From Blepharisma stoltei (lineage: Eukaryota > Ciliophora > Heterotrichea > Heterotrichida > Blepharismidae), in assembly GCA_914767885.1 (NCBI GenBank), contig CAJZBQ010000030.1, positions 682,001-746,000 on the forward strand: DNA of 64,000 nucleotides. The letters run 5' to 3'. The notes below the pieces were generated by a model. That model searched no databases and was not told the origin of the DNA. It saw only the letters and a list, made by a program, of their open reading frames with translations. Below, in pieces: positions 1 to 11,500 of this stretch. Each line of letters opens with the position of its first letter. The first letter of the stretch is position 1. The translations under genes and the position numbers were made by a program.

Positions 1-735
1 TGATAACTCCGTGCTCAATAGTCCCAGTGACCACACAGCCTCTCCCAGCAATATTGTAGCTTCCTTCAACACTTAAAAAGAATGGCTTGTCCTTGGGCCT
101 TTCAGGGATCACCAAAGAATCGTCCATAGCGTCAAGCAATTCTTGGATTTTTTTAATTCCATACTCTGAGTCAGGCTCATTCAATGCACATAAAGCTGAT
201 CCTTTTACAAACCTGGTATGCTCACCATCATATTCATACTTGTTAAGGACTTCTCTGACTTCCATTTCTACGATTTCTTGCAGTTCTGGGTCTGGTAGCA
301 AGTCACATTTATTCATAAAAACCACGATGCTTTTAACGCCAGTTTGTCTACAAAGCAGGACATGCTCTCTTGTCTGTGGCATAAGACCTTCTCTTGCAGA
401 GACGACAAGAATGGCGCCATCCATTCTTGCTGCACCTGTAATCATATTCTTTACATAATCAGCGTGGCCTGGACAGTCCATATGTGAATAATGCCGCTTA
501 TCTGTTTGGTATTCAAGAGTACTTGTGTTGATTGTGATACCTCTGGCTTTTTCTTCTGGAGCGCAATCAATTTGTTCATATGTTCGTTCTTCGGCCATAC
601 CTTTTTGATGGAGGTAGTGTGTGATAGCGGCGGTGAGCGTGGTTTTACCATGATCAATGTGTCCTACGGTGCCTACGTTTAAGTGAGGCTTATCACGGAT
701 ATACTTTGCGAAAGACCTGGCGAATACACGCAGCA
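1..735 (-). CDS. mitochondrial elongation factor Tu (partial, C-terminal part beyond window)
   Basis: The minus strand is open from ATG at 735 to the window edge. The protein is a translational GTPase that delivers aminoacyl-tRNA to the mitochondrial ribosome. The N-terminus ([13 protein letters not shown]) is basic and hydrophobic like a mitochondrial presequence and runs straight into the EF-Tu core. The G1 loop GHIDHGKT, the switch I region with RGITIN, the G3 motif DCPGHADY and the G4 motif NKCD are all visible in the right order, followed by the start of domain 2 ([13 protein letters not shown]). No intron or insertion is seen in the visible 245 codons. The organellar rather than cytosolic identity (EF-Tu, not EF-1A) rests on the short switch region and presequence. 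Confidence 0.95.
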
Positions 736-1047
736 TTACCACAGATTAAATTTTAATGAAAGCATATAAAGATGTTATGGAAGATTAAGAGATGAGGGGA
801 GTGGGGAAAATTGGGGGTTTTCTTATGAATTTCTGTTAAAAATTAGGTAAAAATAAGTAAATATTGATTTTGTGTGGAGTTCAATTAAAGATTTAAAGAA
901 TGAGAAAAATAAGAAAGAGGTTGAGAAAAGACAATAATGCAAGGCATAAGTATTCAATGAGTCATAATAGAAAAATTGTTTTTACTATGTAAGGAAAAAA
1001 TTTAAAGAATTATGTCAAATTTCAATAATAAATTAGATTAAATTGCT
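736..1047. other. AT-rich intergenic spacer
   Basis: This is the gap between the divergent start of EF-Tu and the 3' end of the copine gene. It is AT-rich. I see no gene, RNA or repeat in it; it must hold the EF-Tu promoter. Confidence 0.5.
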
Positions 1048-3333
1048 CTAGAATTCAAATGGATTTTGAGCCCTAACTCCCCCCCCCCTCGAAGTTTCGA
1101 CTAAGATATAGGGAAAATTCCTATTTTTTTGGAAAATTAACTCCCCTCTAAGTTCGACCAAGACCTATATAAATTTACTAGGAAAATAAGCAATTTTTCA
1201 AAAATTTTAAACTATGTGGGTGTGAGCTTGCGATTTTTGTATTCAAGTTCTAAAAAAGCGTTAGAAAACCATTTTGCACTATTTTTTCTAACCCTTACAC
1301 CCTCTCAACCATACAGAAGAATATGATAAATTTTTTTTTTTTAACTACTAAATTATATAAAAAAAATTCTATATAATTTTTTTTTTAAAAATTTTTTTCT
1401 TAACCCCCTCGAAGTTCGACCAAAAAAATCTTGGTCGAACTTCGAGGGGGGGGAGTAAGTGGTGTAATATTAGCAAGTCTCATGTAAGATTCTATTTGCG
1501 ATGGTATCTCTTCTAAGATCTTATGCTGGAAAGTTTCATACGAACTGCTAAATTGTCTAAACGGGACAAACTGCACAATATCTCTAACAGCTTCATTTTG
1601 GTTTCGGTCTTTTAAAGTTCCACTATCAGAATCTAGCCTAACTCCCACCTTCGTGAGCGAACAAAACCATTAGAAAAATCGCTATTTTTTGCCCAAAAAC
1701 CCACCTCCGTGAGCGAACAAAAATTTTTTTAATAGAAAAATTTTATTGGAAAAATTTTGATATATAAATGATAATTATTATCATGAAATCTTTTGCTAAT
1801 TCTGTTTAGTTTTAAGCAAATTGCGTTTTGAAACATAAATTTTTCAATTAAATTAATATTTGCCTTCCAATTTTCGAGAAGTGGGATTTTTTTAATTTCC
1901 TAATCCCCCTCCGTGAACGAACAAATTTTTTTGTTCACTCACGGAGCAGGGGGAGTAAGCATATTAGAAAAGCATTCTCCTCCAACTCCCACAATAATAA
2001 TACTTATAGGAAGTCTTGAAGCCTCCACCACCAATGATCTCGTCGCCGGAAAATCATCAATATCCCCATCTGTGAGTATTAGCAGGACATTATAAACTGA
2101 CCCATCAATTTTTTCTCTCGCTTTTGCAGTAGCCATTTCTATAACATGCCTAAAATAAGTCGGTCCAGCTAGCTCAATATTTGGGAGTTCTTTTAGATAT
2201 ATATCAATAATCTGCTCAATTCCTGCAACATATGGATTTGCATCATTTCTAGTCAGCGCAAAACAATGGTTTACATCTCGAGTTCAATTAGGCCGCCCTC
2301 CAAAACCATATACAGAGAACTGTTTTTCTTCATCATACACTTCAAGGACTCTAGAAATGGCTTCTATTGCCCGCTGATACTCATTTTGTATGCTTGAGTT
2401 GGAATAATGTAATGAATGAGGGTCTGCATGGTCTCCATTAGAAGATGTGAAATCTATTGCGACCATCAGCTTAATTGAGGTGCCATTCTGCAAGTAGTCC
2501 ATATATGAGAAGTCTCTGATGAGCTCAGAATGAGTGACTTCTATTACTCCAGAATTCAAGTAACCATCTTGGGTTTCTTTTTTATGGTTTATCAGTGGGA
2601 ATTGCGTGCCTATGTTTAAGAGATCTCTCAATGTAATGGTGGCTTGGCCGATATAATCATCAGCTGTGCATCTGTCTCAATCATAGCATTCAATCTTTAT
2701 AAGTCTCTCAGAATCACTATTACACAGTTTATGTAAATTAATTTCAAAAGGAGGCCACTCAGGATCTATTGTTTTATAAACAGTTTCACTTTTATAGCAC
2801 TCCAGCCAAGTTCCATCTTGTAATGACTTATAAAGCTTGAAATAAGGGTCACTTTTCCCTCCTAGATCTAGCCCATCAAAATGGTGTCCTTTAAAGGCTA
2901 AAGCTAGTTTAGTTTCTATATCCCTTACTTCTTCAGCTTTTATAATGATAGTTCCTGTGATTTCTTTTATTGCCCCTCTAAAAATATGTGAAATAAACGG
3001 CTGTCTTGCGATTAAATTACTTGTGGAGCATTCCACACTTCCAATTAAATCGAGGCCACTGTAAATAGAAAAGAGCAGGATGATATTGCTTTCAAAATAA
3101 TGATCAATAATCATTGTTTGTTTCCATTGAGGATTGGTGGAGGCTGTGACAATTTCTGTGGAATTTAAGTCAATTCAGTTCCCATCCTCCACTTTTCATT
3201 GAAGCTTGCAGACTGGGCTTACAGTTGTAGGGGTAGAAAGATCTTTGGCTTTGATAAAAAGTTCGAATTTTTTATGGGTTTTTGAACTTTCTTGACGGGA
3301 TATGATAATGTATATTGAATAGAGTAATTTATA
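1048..3333 (-). CDS. copine (two C2 domains plus vWA), interrupted by two MITE IESs
   Basis: Copines are Ca2+-dependent phospholipid-binding proteins acting at membranes. Reading TGA as Trp and removing two TA-bounded insertions (1074-1455 and 1639-1955) gives about 529 codons ending in NPFEF and TAG at 1048-1050. The first C2 domain covers KFELFIKAKDL to IYSGLDLIG. The second C2 contains GGKSDPYFKLYKS and ends in ECYDWDRC, with an in-frame TGA as W. The copine vWA domain follows: LMVAIDFTSSNG (MIDAS), FSVYGFGG, LTDGDIDDFP, and the family-typical AVRDIVQFVPFR near the C-terminus. Both excisions keep the frame across conserved motifs. The 5' end is unresolved: the frame is open back to about 3333 without an ATG, so a short intron or IES probably hides the true start. 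Confidence 0.9.
1074..1455. mobile_element. MITE family 2 (TIR CTCGAAGTTCGACC), IES in copine
   Basis: A 382-bp element is flanked by TA at 1074-75 and 1456-57. Its ends are ACTCCCCCCCC then CTCGAAGTTTCGAC on the left and the inverse GTCGAACTTCGAGGGGGGGAG on the right, and the right end carries an extra inverted copy that forms a hairpin. The outer CTCCCC/GGGGAG cap is shared with family 1 but the inner TIR differs. Removal leaving one TA joins ...NITPL to RAQNPFEF-stop in frame. Confidence 0.85.
1639..1955. mobile_element. MITE family 1 (TIR CTCCGTGAGCGAACAAA), IES in copine
   Basis: A 317-bp element lies between TA at 1639-40 and TA at 1956-57. The left end has two copies of the GTGAGCGAAC motif in tandem and the right end has a hairpin of two inverted copies, as in other family 1 members. 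Removal joins VGGECFSNML to RLDSDSG in frame inside the copine vWA domain. Confidence 0.9.
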
Positions 3334-3437
3334 TTAGTGAAAATGGAAGAGAAATTGGAGCCAATTTAATATAAAATGATGATATAGCATATAAAGAAAT
3401 TATTATAGAATAGAAAAATTTCCCATATATAAGAAAG

Positions 3438-5994
3438 TTAAGTTTTAATTAGGGATTGCGCTGCTAGCTTGACTGCGTCAACTTGGGAAACCTGCAGCTC
3501 TGTCACAAGTCTCAAAATGGAGTCACTGTACCCTGAGACTAGAATATTCTTCATATCATCTTCTAGATCTGCAGTTACAGCTTTTCCGTGCCCGCCCAAA
3601 TTGATGCTAATAAACTTCATATTAGCATTCACATTTTCTCTATAATTCCTTAAAATTCCTTCAACAGTCCATTCTTGGCCACTTACTCACCCCTCCTTGA
3701 GCGAACAAAACCATTAGAAAATCCCTATTTTTTGCCCAAAAAACCCACCCTCCGTGAGCGAACAAAAATTTTTTTAATATATAAGTGATAATTATTATAA
3801 TGAAATCTCGAGCTAATTCAGTTTAATTTTAAACAAATTGCGTTTTAAAACATAAATTTTACAAATTAGACTAATATTTGCTTTCCAATTTTTACGAAAT
3901 GGGATTTTTTTTAAATTTTGAAAAAATTCTCTATAAAAATTTCTATATAAGTTTTTTAAAAAAATATTATCCCCCATGAGCGAGCAAGATTTTTTTGTTC
4001 GATCACGGAGGAGGTGAGTTATAGTATTATTCATATTTCCGCTGCCCGGTGATATCATCATATCTGAAAATATAAACATATTATCAAAGTGGGCCCTGTT
4101 TTCAATTGCAGTGCATATATAGTCAAATGGAAAATCAGTTCCACCACCAAGTGTTGAAGCTTCTTGTTTTACTTCATTCATTAGCTCAAGAATGTTGTCG
4201 CCTTTCAAATCAATTTTCTTCCAGCATTTGCCATCATTGCTTGGCGAAGAAAATATGACGAATTCTGAGTTTTCACAGACATGTCTCATCATAAGTCCAA
4301 GCAAAATTCCGATGTCCATACAGGTTCTGACACTTCCCATTCCACCTTCTCCGGAAATAGGACATTTCATAGAGCCTGAGACATCAGCAAAAATGACAGA
4401 ATTCCCTTTGACAGGCTTGATGTTTAAAGCTGTGGCAAGCTTTACAGCTTCTTCTAAAGCGCGGTAGTAGCTTTCTATAGTTTCTTGTGTAGGGACAATT
4501 TTCGGGATGATTTTTTTTCGTTTGTATTTTAGCTTTTGGCCTCGTCTAGGAGCTGGCTGCACAGGCTCGTAGCTGGGGTCATCTTTTAGCTTTTGAAGCT
4601 CTTCGAGATCAATTTTTATAGCTTCGTAAGCGGAAAAGAACCTGAACGGGAAGAGCTTGGAGTTTTGGATTTGGTCAGGGTCTTTTAACCTGTCTTGGAC
4701 TATTTCGTGCACTTGTGGGTCTACTCCTGTTATAAGCAAGTTTCTTATGTTTCTAAGCATTGCCATAAAAGGGAGCTTTTTGGATCTTATTAGTTCTTCC
4801 CACACTTCTGCTTTGTTTCCAGAGGCACTTAGTTGGGTTTCCCAAGTGACTGGAGTCGGGATTTTCATTCTTTTGTTTGCTAGAGATGGGTTAAACTCAC
4901 CATCTACGACTAATCCAGATGTAGCAAACACGTCTGAGTTCTCTGGGTATCTTTTCCCAAGAATTGACATCACGTTTTTAGAAGGCTCTTTGATGTGGCA
5001 GAGTCTAACTAGCTGGGATAAAGATATAAAATGAATGTTGACGGAGGATAAAATCTGAGCCGCAATCTTATGGAGCAGATAGGGCTCATCCTATTGAGAT
5101 GAGTTCGGTGCCTGTGTCACTTTTAAGTAGAGTCTGAGGATGCCTGAAGAAGAGGGAAAGTTTTGTTTCTCCCAGAAGTTTTTTCTGTTTCTCCTAATAC
5201 TGTACAGGTTTTCTATACCACACTATCTTTCCTTGTAAAAATACTTTCAAGAGATAGCTCTGCCCAGAGAGTTGATCCTTAAAGCAGGTGGTTTAGTTCA
5301 GTTATCCAAAACTGCCACTTTTCTATTTTCCCTCTTTTGAATGACGAAGTCTATGGAATTAATCAATCTTAATCTTAACTAGCTGTTTAAACGACAAAGT
5401 TCCTTTCTTGCTTGCCGCTTTTTCTGTTGTCCCTTCCCCTTCCTGCTTCTTATCGTTGGCAGCTTTTTTTGCTCTTACTTTCAGCAAATTTCTTTTTCTT
5501 TTTCCTTCAGAGCAATATTTTCCAAGATGGTATATAGAAAAGGTTTTGAATTTTTCAGCAACCAGGTCTTGGAGGCAGGCTGGCACAATGGTCTTGTTTT
5601 CCACTTCCATCTCTCTGAATGACTGACATAACTCAATAGTTTCTATCAGATCTGTAGGCAGCTTAATCGTTGCTGAAAAGTACTGCTTGAGATACTTTTT
5701 TGCCTCAGGATGATTAGCTGCAAAGGCTAATAGGAAATTTGATGCTGACCGAATGTTAAGCTCATTTCTGGTGTAATAAGCAAGTTGACAGATAAACTCG
5801 GGGTCTATTGTCGCAACCTCATTCATGTCAGCCAAAATTTGGGCTATTTTTTCTTCAGCCTTTGCATAGTAGTTGGGCTCACGAAGCATGCAGGCAGCAA
5901 TTCGGCTAACCAAGCGCTCTCTTGGGTCTTTAATATGCTGAGTAACTAAATTTCCACTTAAAAACCTAAAATTTGTTCTATAATAAGGGTACAA
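3438..5994 (-). CDS. TROVE + vWA protein (Ro60/TEP1-type RNA-binding protein), two IESs
   Basis: TROVE proteins bind Y-type and other small RNAs as a HEAT-like ring; telomerase protein TEP1 shares the module. After removing a SINE-like insertion (5007-5376) and a MITE (3684-4019) the frame is open for about 616 codons. The N-terminal TROVE part has QHIKDPRERLVSRI, FAANHPEAKKYLKQYF and LSFKQLVRLCHIKEPSKNVM, the last restored across the first insertion. The vWA half shows the MIDAS motif FADVSGSM, TLGGGTDFP and IFSDMMI, then runs over the MITE junction (NMNNTI to SGQEWTVEGIL) to GHGKAVTADL, a Ro60-like end. The start is not resolved: translation is open to about 6030 without an ATG, so an intron or IES likely lies upstream. 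The ring and MIDAS predict RNA binding like Ro60. Confidence 0.88.
3684..4019. mobile_element. MITE family 1, IES in TROVE gene
   Basis: A 336-bp element lies between TA at 3684-85 and TA at 4020-21. The ends read TCACCCCTCCTTGAGCGAACAAAA and TTGTTCGATCACGGAGGAGGTGA, a diverged copy of the family 1 TIR. Removal leaving one TA restores the C-terminal vWA segment in frame. Confidence 0.88.
5007..5376 (-). mobile_element. SINE-like retroposon (family A), IES in TROVE gene
   Basis: The 370-bp insert is flanked by the direct repeat TAACTAGCTG at 5005-5014 and 5375-5384. Read on the minus strand it shares blocks with the copies at 7395 and 42021, including an AGAAACAAAACTTTCCCTCTT-like stretch, and it ends in CATTTTAT just before the target duplication. 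Removal of one repeat plus the insert restores FKQLVRLCHIKEPS, the conserved TROVE sequence, in frame. Confidence 0.8.
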
Positions 5995-6555
5995 TCTATC
6001 TTGAAAATTTTTCAGAATTATAAGATTTTAAAAAGATTAAATAAAAAAGTTAAATCAAATATTTATTTTAAAAGCATAAAAACATACTAATGAGAATTTT
6101 TGAAGTATATATTGTATAAGTTTTCTTACTTTAAAATGAAGCACTCTCTGAAATTCTTCAGTTTTATAAGTGTTTAAGCGATTTTAAGTGGAAAAAATTA
6201 TCAAAATTATTTTAATTACTATATTTAAAAATTCTAAAATTATAAAAAATAATAGTTGGAATATAAAAAAATTATAAAAATTAATTTTATCTTTTTTTTA
6301 AAATAGGATTTATTATCTTTTTAAAGGAATTAATTTATATATATTTTATTTAGAAGATAATTGTGGTTTAAAATTAATATTAATTTTTTTTAGAAATTAA
6401 AAAAATTGGGTAAATTATTTAAAAAAATATTTTATAAAATAAATTAAGGTTTTATTTGTTAATCAAATGAGGGGGTTAAAGGACCTGATTCCATATTTTT
6501 ATATGTCAGATTAAATCAATAGCTTTTATAAGTTAAAGTTTAAAAATTATTCTGC
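5995..6555. other. AT-rich gene-free stretch
   Basis: This is very AT-rich with long A and T runs and no credible reading frame under TGA = Trp. It probably contains the unresolved 5' end of the TROVE gene (a short exon or IES). I see no repeat family in it. Confidence 0.4.
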
Positions 6556-7228
6556 CAATAAGTGGTAAACTATTAGCCTTCTCCTTGTCTTGTCTCTAAA
6601 CCGCCTATTTTCCTAGGGTAAAGTTACGCTATGATCCCGATAGGGAAAGACAATGTGGTAGGCAAAAACCTAGAGATCAGCTAATAGGGAAATGAAAACC
6701 TTTACTCCCCCCCCCCCTCCGTGAGTGAACAAATAAATTTTGTTCACTCACGGAGGGGGGTTAATTTTTTTTTTTAAAAAATTTATATATAAATTTTATA
6801 AAAAATATTTTTCTTCGAAATTTAAAAAAATTGGAAAGCAAATATTAATTTAATTTGTAAAATTTATGTTTTTAAAAAGCAATTCGTTTAAAATTAAACA
6901 GAATTAGCTCTAGATTTCATTATACTAATTATCATTTATATATCAATTTTTTTTCCATAAAAAATTTTTCTATTAAAAAAATTTTTGTTCACTCACGGAG
7001 GGTGGGTTTTTGGGCAAAAAATAGCGATTTTTCTAATGGTTTTGCTCACTCACGGAGGGGGGGGGAGTTAGGAGAAAATAAAAAATACCCTGCTTCATAG
7101 GCTTTCATTGAGATGATCTACTTTGCTCACAAAATTCATCTTTCTCCACCAACCGAATCAATCGACTGCTCTATATTAAAGTGACCCTCGGAGTCCCTAT
7201 TCTGTCAGAATCACCACCATTTTAATAC
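6556..7228 (+). mobile_element. SINE-like retroposon family A, interrupted by a MITE (approximate limits)
   Basis: The stretch before 6703 (CCTAGGG, GATCCCGATAGGG, ATGTGGTAGGCAAAA, GAAAACCTT) matches the intact copy at 7395-7792 (CCCTAGGG, CCCCGATAG, ATGTGGTAGGCAAAA, GAAAACCTT). The match resumes directly after the MITE (TAGGAGAAAATA against TTAGGGGGAGAAACA). The copy ends near 7223 with CACCACCATTTTAAT, the family tail. The 5' limit is uncertain. Confidence 0.65.
6703..7068. mobile_element. MITE family 1 nested in a SINE-like copy
   Basis: A 366-bp element lies between TA at 6703-04 and TA at 7069-70. The left end is a TIR hairpin (CTCCGTGAGTGAACAAA and its inverse); the right end has two tandem TIR copies separated by a TGGGTTTTTGGGCAAAAAATAG-type spacer. 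Removal reunites the two halves of the surrounding retroposon. Confidence 0.9.
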
Positions 7229-7384
7229 TATAGAAATTTCCCATAGATGGCACTGTTTGCCCTTGATTTGCCCACTGGGGAAATTTTTTGGTTCGACCAG
7301 TCCCATATGGTTTGGTCAAACCAAAAAAATTTTTCTCATAGGCAAATCAAGGGCAAACAGCGCCATCTATGGGAAAATTCTATA
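7229..7384. repeat. 156-bp palindromic element with TATAGAA ends
   Basis: Outer arms of about 40 bp (CCCATAGATGGC, CTGTTTGCCCTTGATTTGCC and their inverses) surround an inner palindrome containing GGTTCGACCA and TTTGGTCAAACC. The ends are TATAGAAATTTCCC and GGGAAAATTCTATA, so it is a foldback-type TA-bounded element. It shares the TATAGAA terminus with the larger foldback at 26288. Confidence 0.75.
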
Positions 7385-7394
7385 CCTTTTATAA

Positions 7395-7792
7395 ATAAAT
7401 TAAATTAAGCGACTATGTGGTCATAAGCCAGTAAACCCACTAGCGTCGCCCATCTTGGCTCCAAAATGTCGTCATTTTTGATTTCCGAGTGAGCCGCCTG
7501 TCAAGGAATCAAATCCCTAGGGCAGAGCCACCACCTGTAGAGTGCCCCGATAGTCTTGATGAAACAGATCATGTGGTAGGCAAAACATGTCTAGCCTATC
7601 TGGTAGGTGCAGGAAAACCTTAGGGGGAGAAACAAAACTTACCTCTTTGACAAGGCATCCCAAAACCTAAAGGTCTGCTTCAAAAAGGTACAGGGGTCTT
7701 GCTTTTAGCTTTATCAGGAAATGTCTAACCTGCTCCATAATGGTGGGCCTTGAGAGTCCAATTTATGTAGCGTCACCATTTTATTTCTTAAA
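7395..7792 (+). mobile_element. SINE-like retroposon family A (most complete copy)
   Basis: A GC-richer 398-bp unit is flanked by CTTTTATAA at 7386-7394 and 7793-7801. It ends in CACCATTTTATTTCTTAAA. A TGGTCATAAG near the 5' end resembles a pol III A box and GGAATCAAATCCC about 80 bp on resembles a B box with changes; tRNA ancestry is only suggested. Related copies are at 5007 (-), 6556 (+), 42021 (+) and 49400 (-). Confidence 0.7.
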
Positions 7793-8554
7793 CTTTTATA
7801 AGGATTCTTTCGGGAATTAAATATGGCAAACTTCTTTGTGCTTTAGCAATTGAATTATATAAGGATTTCGTTGCAATATTGACTTTGACTACTATTTTAA
7901 GAGCCAGGGTAGTTATTAAAATATCTTATCAGCTGATATTATATTTATTTTATTAATAAGCTTACGCATACCATTGCGCCAAGCTATTTGAGCCACCTAT
8001 ATGTGCTAGGACAAATCCCTTTGCTCAAGTTCCAAGTCATTTTGGCTTGAAATCAGGTTGGGGAGGTGCTGGATAACGAAACTAGCATCCCTCTTTGCTC
8101 AACCGCCAGCTCTCATTGCGTGGAAATAATGCTGCCTGCAACGTATGTATCTGGGATTGAAAACTGTGAAGAAGAAAAGTTAAAGGATTAAATTAGAGCT
8201 GAGGACAAGAAAATATGGTGCACAGAATGGGTCAAGAAGAGGACCTCATAGATCAATTTAGGAGTAAACAAAAATACTATGAAAATGGAAATTATGAAAT
8301 AAAATATTTTACAATTTGGTAAGTAAAATAGAAAAATAAGAGGTGGAAGGTGGCACAGCAGCGGATCTACTAATACTAGGGGTGAGTTTATTGTCAGAAA
8401 TAAAAATTGAGGGAGAAAATTGGAAGATTAAGTTAGGTCTCAAATGAGGACTGTATTTAGACATAAATTGGAAAGTGAAAAATTAAAGGCAAAGAATTGG
8501 TCCAATAATGTGCAATAATCTAATTAAAATAAAAAAAATATCCTTTTTATTTCT
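7793..8554. other. gene-free stretch with an unassigned GC-richer island
   Basis: No open frame of note is seen. An island at about 7960-8160 is clearly GC-richer than its surroundings and resembles the retroposon bodies in composition, but I cannot match it to a family. The rest is AT-rich and abuts the 3' end of the K+ channel gene. Confidence 0.4.
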
Positions 8555-11500
8555 CTAAGCTTTCTCAATCAAATCACATTTCAGATCTTCCACTTCTTTT
8601 TGTAAATTATGAATGCTCATTGCTTTCCACTCAATTTTGTTCTTAAAATACCAATCTGAGTTCAATCTATGCTTCAAGCTTTCAATTAGCAAATTAATTA
8701 CGTCCTTATTTTCATCAGCCTTTTCTGATTCTATTGAAATTGATTTTACACCTATTGACTCTGGACCTGTTGACCCATCACTTCTCAAAGACTCTTTTCT
8801 TGAGTCCAAAGAAGATCCTCCAATACAAATTATAGAATCCAAAGGTCTAATTGTTGTCGAATGTGTAGGATTTATATACAAAACTTCGCCGGGAGTGTAT
8901 ATATCTGTTGTATTTCTTCTAGAAATCACTGCTAGCGGTATTATAGGTGGTTTCATTTCTAAAAAGTCTATTAAAATCTGCTGGTAGCTGCATGAGTTTT
9001 TGCCTTGGAAATAGCTTGTAGGGATTTTTATTGTGTGGATTTTTGAGTTTTCTTGGTACTCTTTTTCATAGGTCCCAAAGCCGATGAGTTTATTTAAAAT
9101 TAAGCTTAAGTCTGGGTTGTAAAAAATTTGGCAAATTAAGGAGTCTAACTCCCCCCTTCGTGAGCGAAACAAATTTTTATCAAGAATATAAGTGATAATT
9201 ATTATAATGAAATCTCTAGCTAATCTGTTGAATTTTAAACTGCTTGCATTTTAAAACATAAATTTTGTAAATTAAATTAATTTTACCAATTGGGATTATT
9301 TAAATTTTGAAAAAAAAATTATATAAATTTTTTAGAAACAAAAATTAACTCCCTTCTTGAATGAACAAAATATTTTTGTTTACTCATGGAGGGGGAGTAA
9401 ATAGTTTGCAAAAAAGCAGCCTCCTGACAGGTGTTGAGGTCAAGTATAATAATGCATTTTTGAAAATTCCCCTTGAGGACGGTTGCTTAAGAATTTCACA
9501 CTGTTTTCATCAGAAAGTTCGACAAGAATTTGTGTATTTGGAAAGCTGACATCTATTAGTCGGCTACATAAAATAGCTTTGGAGTCTAACGAAGAGTTGT
9601 TTTTATCAGTTTGAGTTAAAATGACAACACATCTGCAATCACTAATAGCAGCCATGTATAGGTCTTGATGGTTTAGCATGTTACCTTTAAAATAATATAA
9701 GTTAGGGCACAGATCAGTTATTTTTGCTCATTCAGAAGAGGGCTCAGAATTATTTATCAAGCAAATGGGCTGATAAGAATAAGATCTTAAGGCTTTAACA
9801 ATATATAGCAAGAAAGCTAATATAGCTTAAGTTTGTTTAATCTTAATCAGCCGGTTTTAAAATGATAAACCAGAAATAAATTGAAATCTATCATTTTAAA
9901 TTTGGTATCGAGCCAATTTATTTTTAAGGTTCAATATAAGTAAATGAAGCCATCAGCATGGTGAAAACTCAATTTAAAACTATATAAGCAGAGCTCCTTT
10001 TGGCTCAGGCTATAGCTGTGACTGCACTATATTCGGAAAACCTTCAATATCTCCAATCACAATTATATGGTGCGATACCAACCCATTTAAATTATCCTTC
10101 CACAGTGAATAAATTTTCCCTTTTTCCAGCATAGATTTATAAGTGTTATCCTTTAGCTTCATTCCCAGAAATGCTTGCTCAAGTGCTGACAATCTGTTAC
10201 TATTTTCACTCTCCTCATAATTTTCATCAGTCGAAAAATACGAAGAAATATAACCAGCTGCTTTCTGATTATCTGCAATTACAAAAAGCATATCTCCGTT
10301 AGCAATTCTATAATTGCAAGGATTAATTATGACACCTTTATTATCCTTGGAATATTTTGACTTCACCCCAATGACCAAAATCCCATTGATATTTTTATAT
10401 ACAAATTTTACGACATCGTAAAACATTTTTCCAAAAAAAAATTCTGACGCTTGGACACAATAGACTTCTTTTCCAATCCCTTGAGTTGCCTTATGCAGCC
10501 AAGATGCTTCTAAGCAAGCAAAAATCTTGTTTGCTCACGGAGGGGGATTAACTTTTTTTTAAAAAAAATATATATATAAATTTCATAGAAATTTTTTTTT
10601 TCGCGAAAATTGAAAAGCAAATATTAATTTTATCTATAAAATTTATGTTTTAAACGCAATTTGTTTAAAATTGCACAGAATTAGCTATAGATTTCGTTAT
10701 ACTAATTATCACTTATATATCAATTATTTTTTTCATAAAAAAATTTTTGTTCTCTCATGGAGGGTGGGTTTCTGGGTAAAAAATAGGGATTTTTCTAATG
10801 GTTTTGTTTGCTCACAGAGAAGGGGGGATTATTAAGCTTTTGGGACTTTCGAATTAGATGTTGTGTACAATGAAGTAATAACGGTAGAGAAACCTTTATT
10901 ATAAACTGACATCCCAAGGATACTCATTTTTATATCTTGTATTGAGATAACTGTGTGTCATGGCGAATAATCCATTGTGGAGTCTGGGTGATTTTTGACG
11001 AGCTGCAAATAAGTGTGAGAATAGGGATAATAATGCTTAATCATTTTCGTCACAATAGTTGCATTTATGTCAGCTGCATCAGGATGGGGACTATGCTGAT
11101 TGGTCAAAATGAAGATAGAGTCAGCCATATGAGCATTTGCTTTTTCAAGGGTGGCAGGATTGGAGATGTCTCCTTCTAACTCCCCCCTCCGTTTGAACAA
11201 AAAATTTTGGTCGCTCACGTAGGCGGTTAATTTTTTTTGTTGAAAAAAATTTATATATAAAGTTTTTAGTATTTTTTTTTCGAAATTTAAATAAATTCTA
11301 ATTTGTAAAATTTGAGAAGTAAAAATTAATTTAATTTGCAAAAACTATCTTTTAAAATGCAAGTTGTTTGAAATTAACCAGAATTAGCTCGAAATTTCTT
11401 TATAATAATTATCATTTATATATCGATTTTTTTTATAAACTATTTAAAACATTTTTATTCGCTCACGAAAGGTGGGTTTTTGAGAGCAAAAAATATGGGA

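Noticed and set aside
87-682. Plus-strand frames opposite EF-Tu
   Set aside because: The minus strand encodes EF-Tu with all G motifs; these are shadows.
7960-8160. tRNA-like signal (TGGCGCAATGG on the minus strand resembles an A box)
   Set aside because: No B box or cloverleaf pairing follows; AT-rich DNA is downstream.
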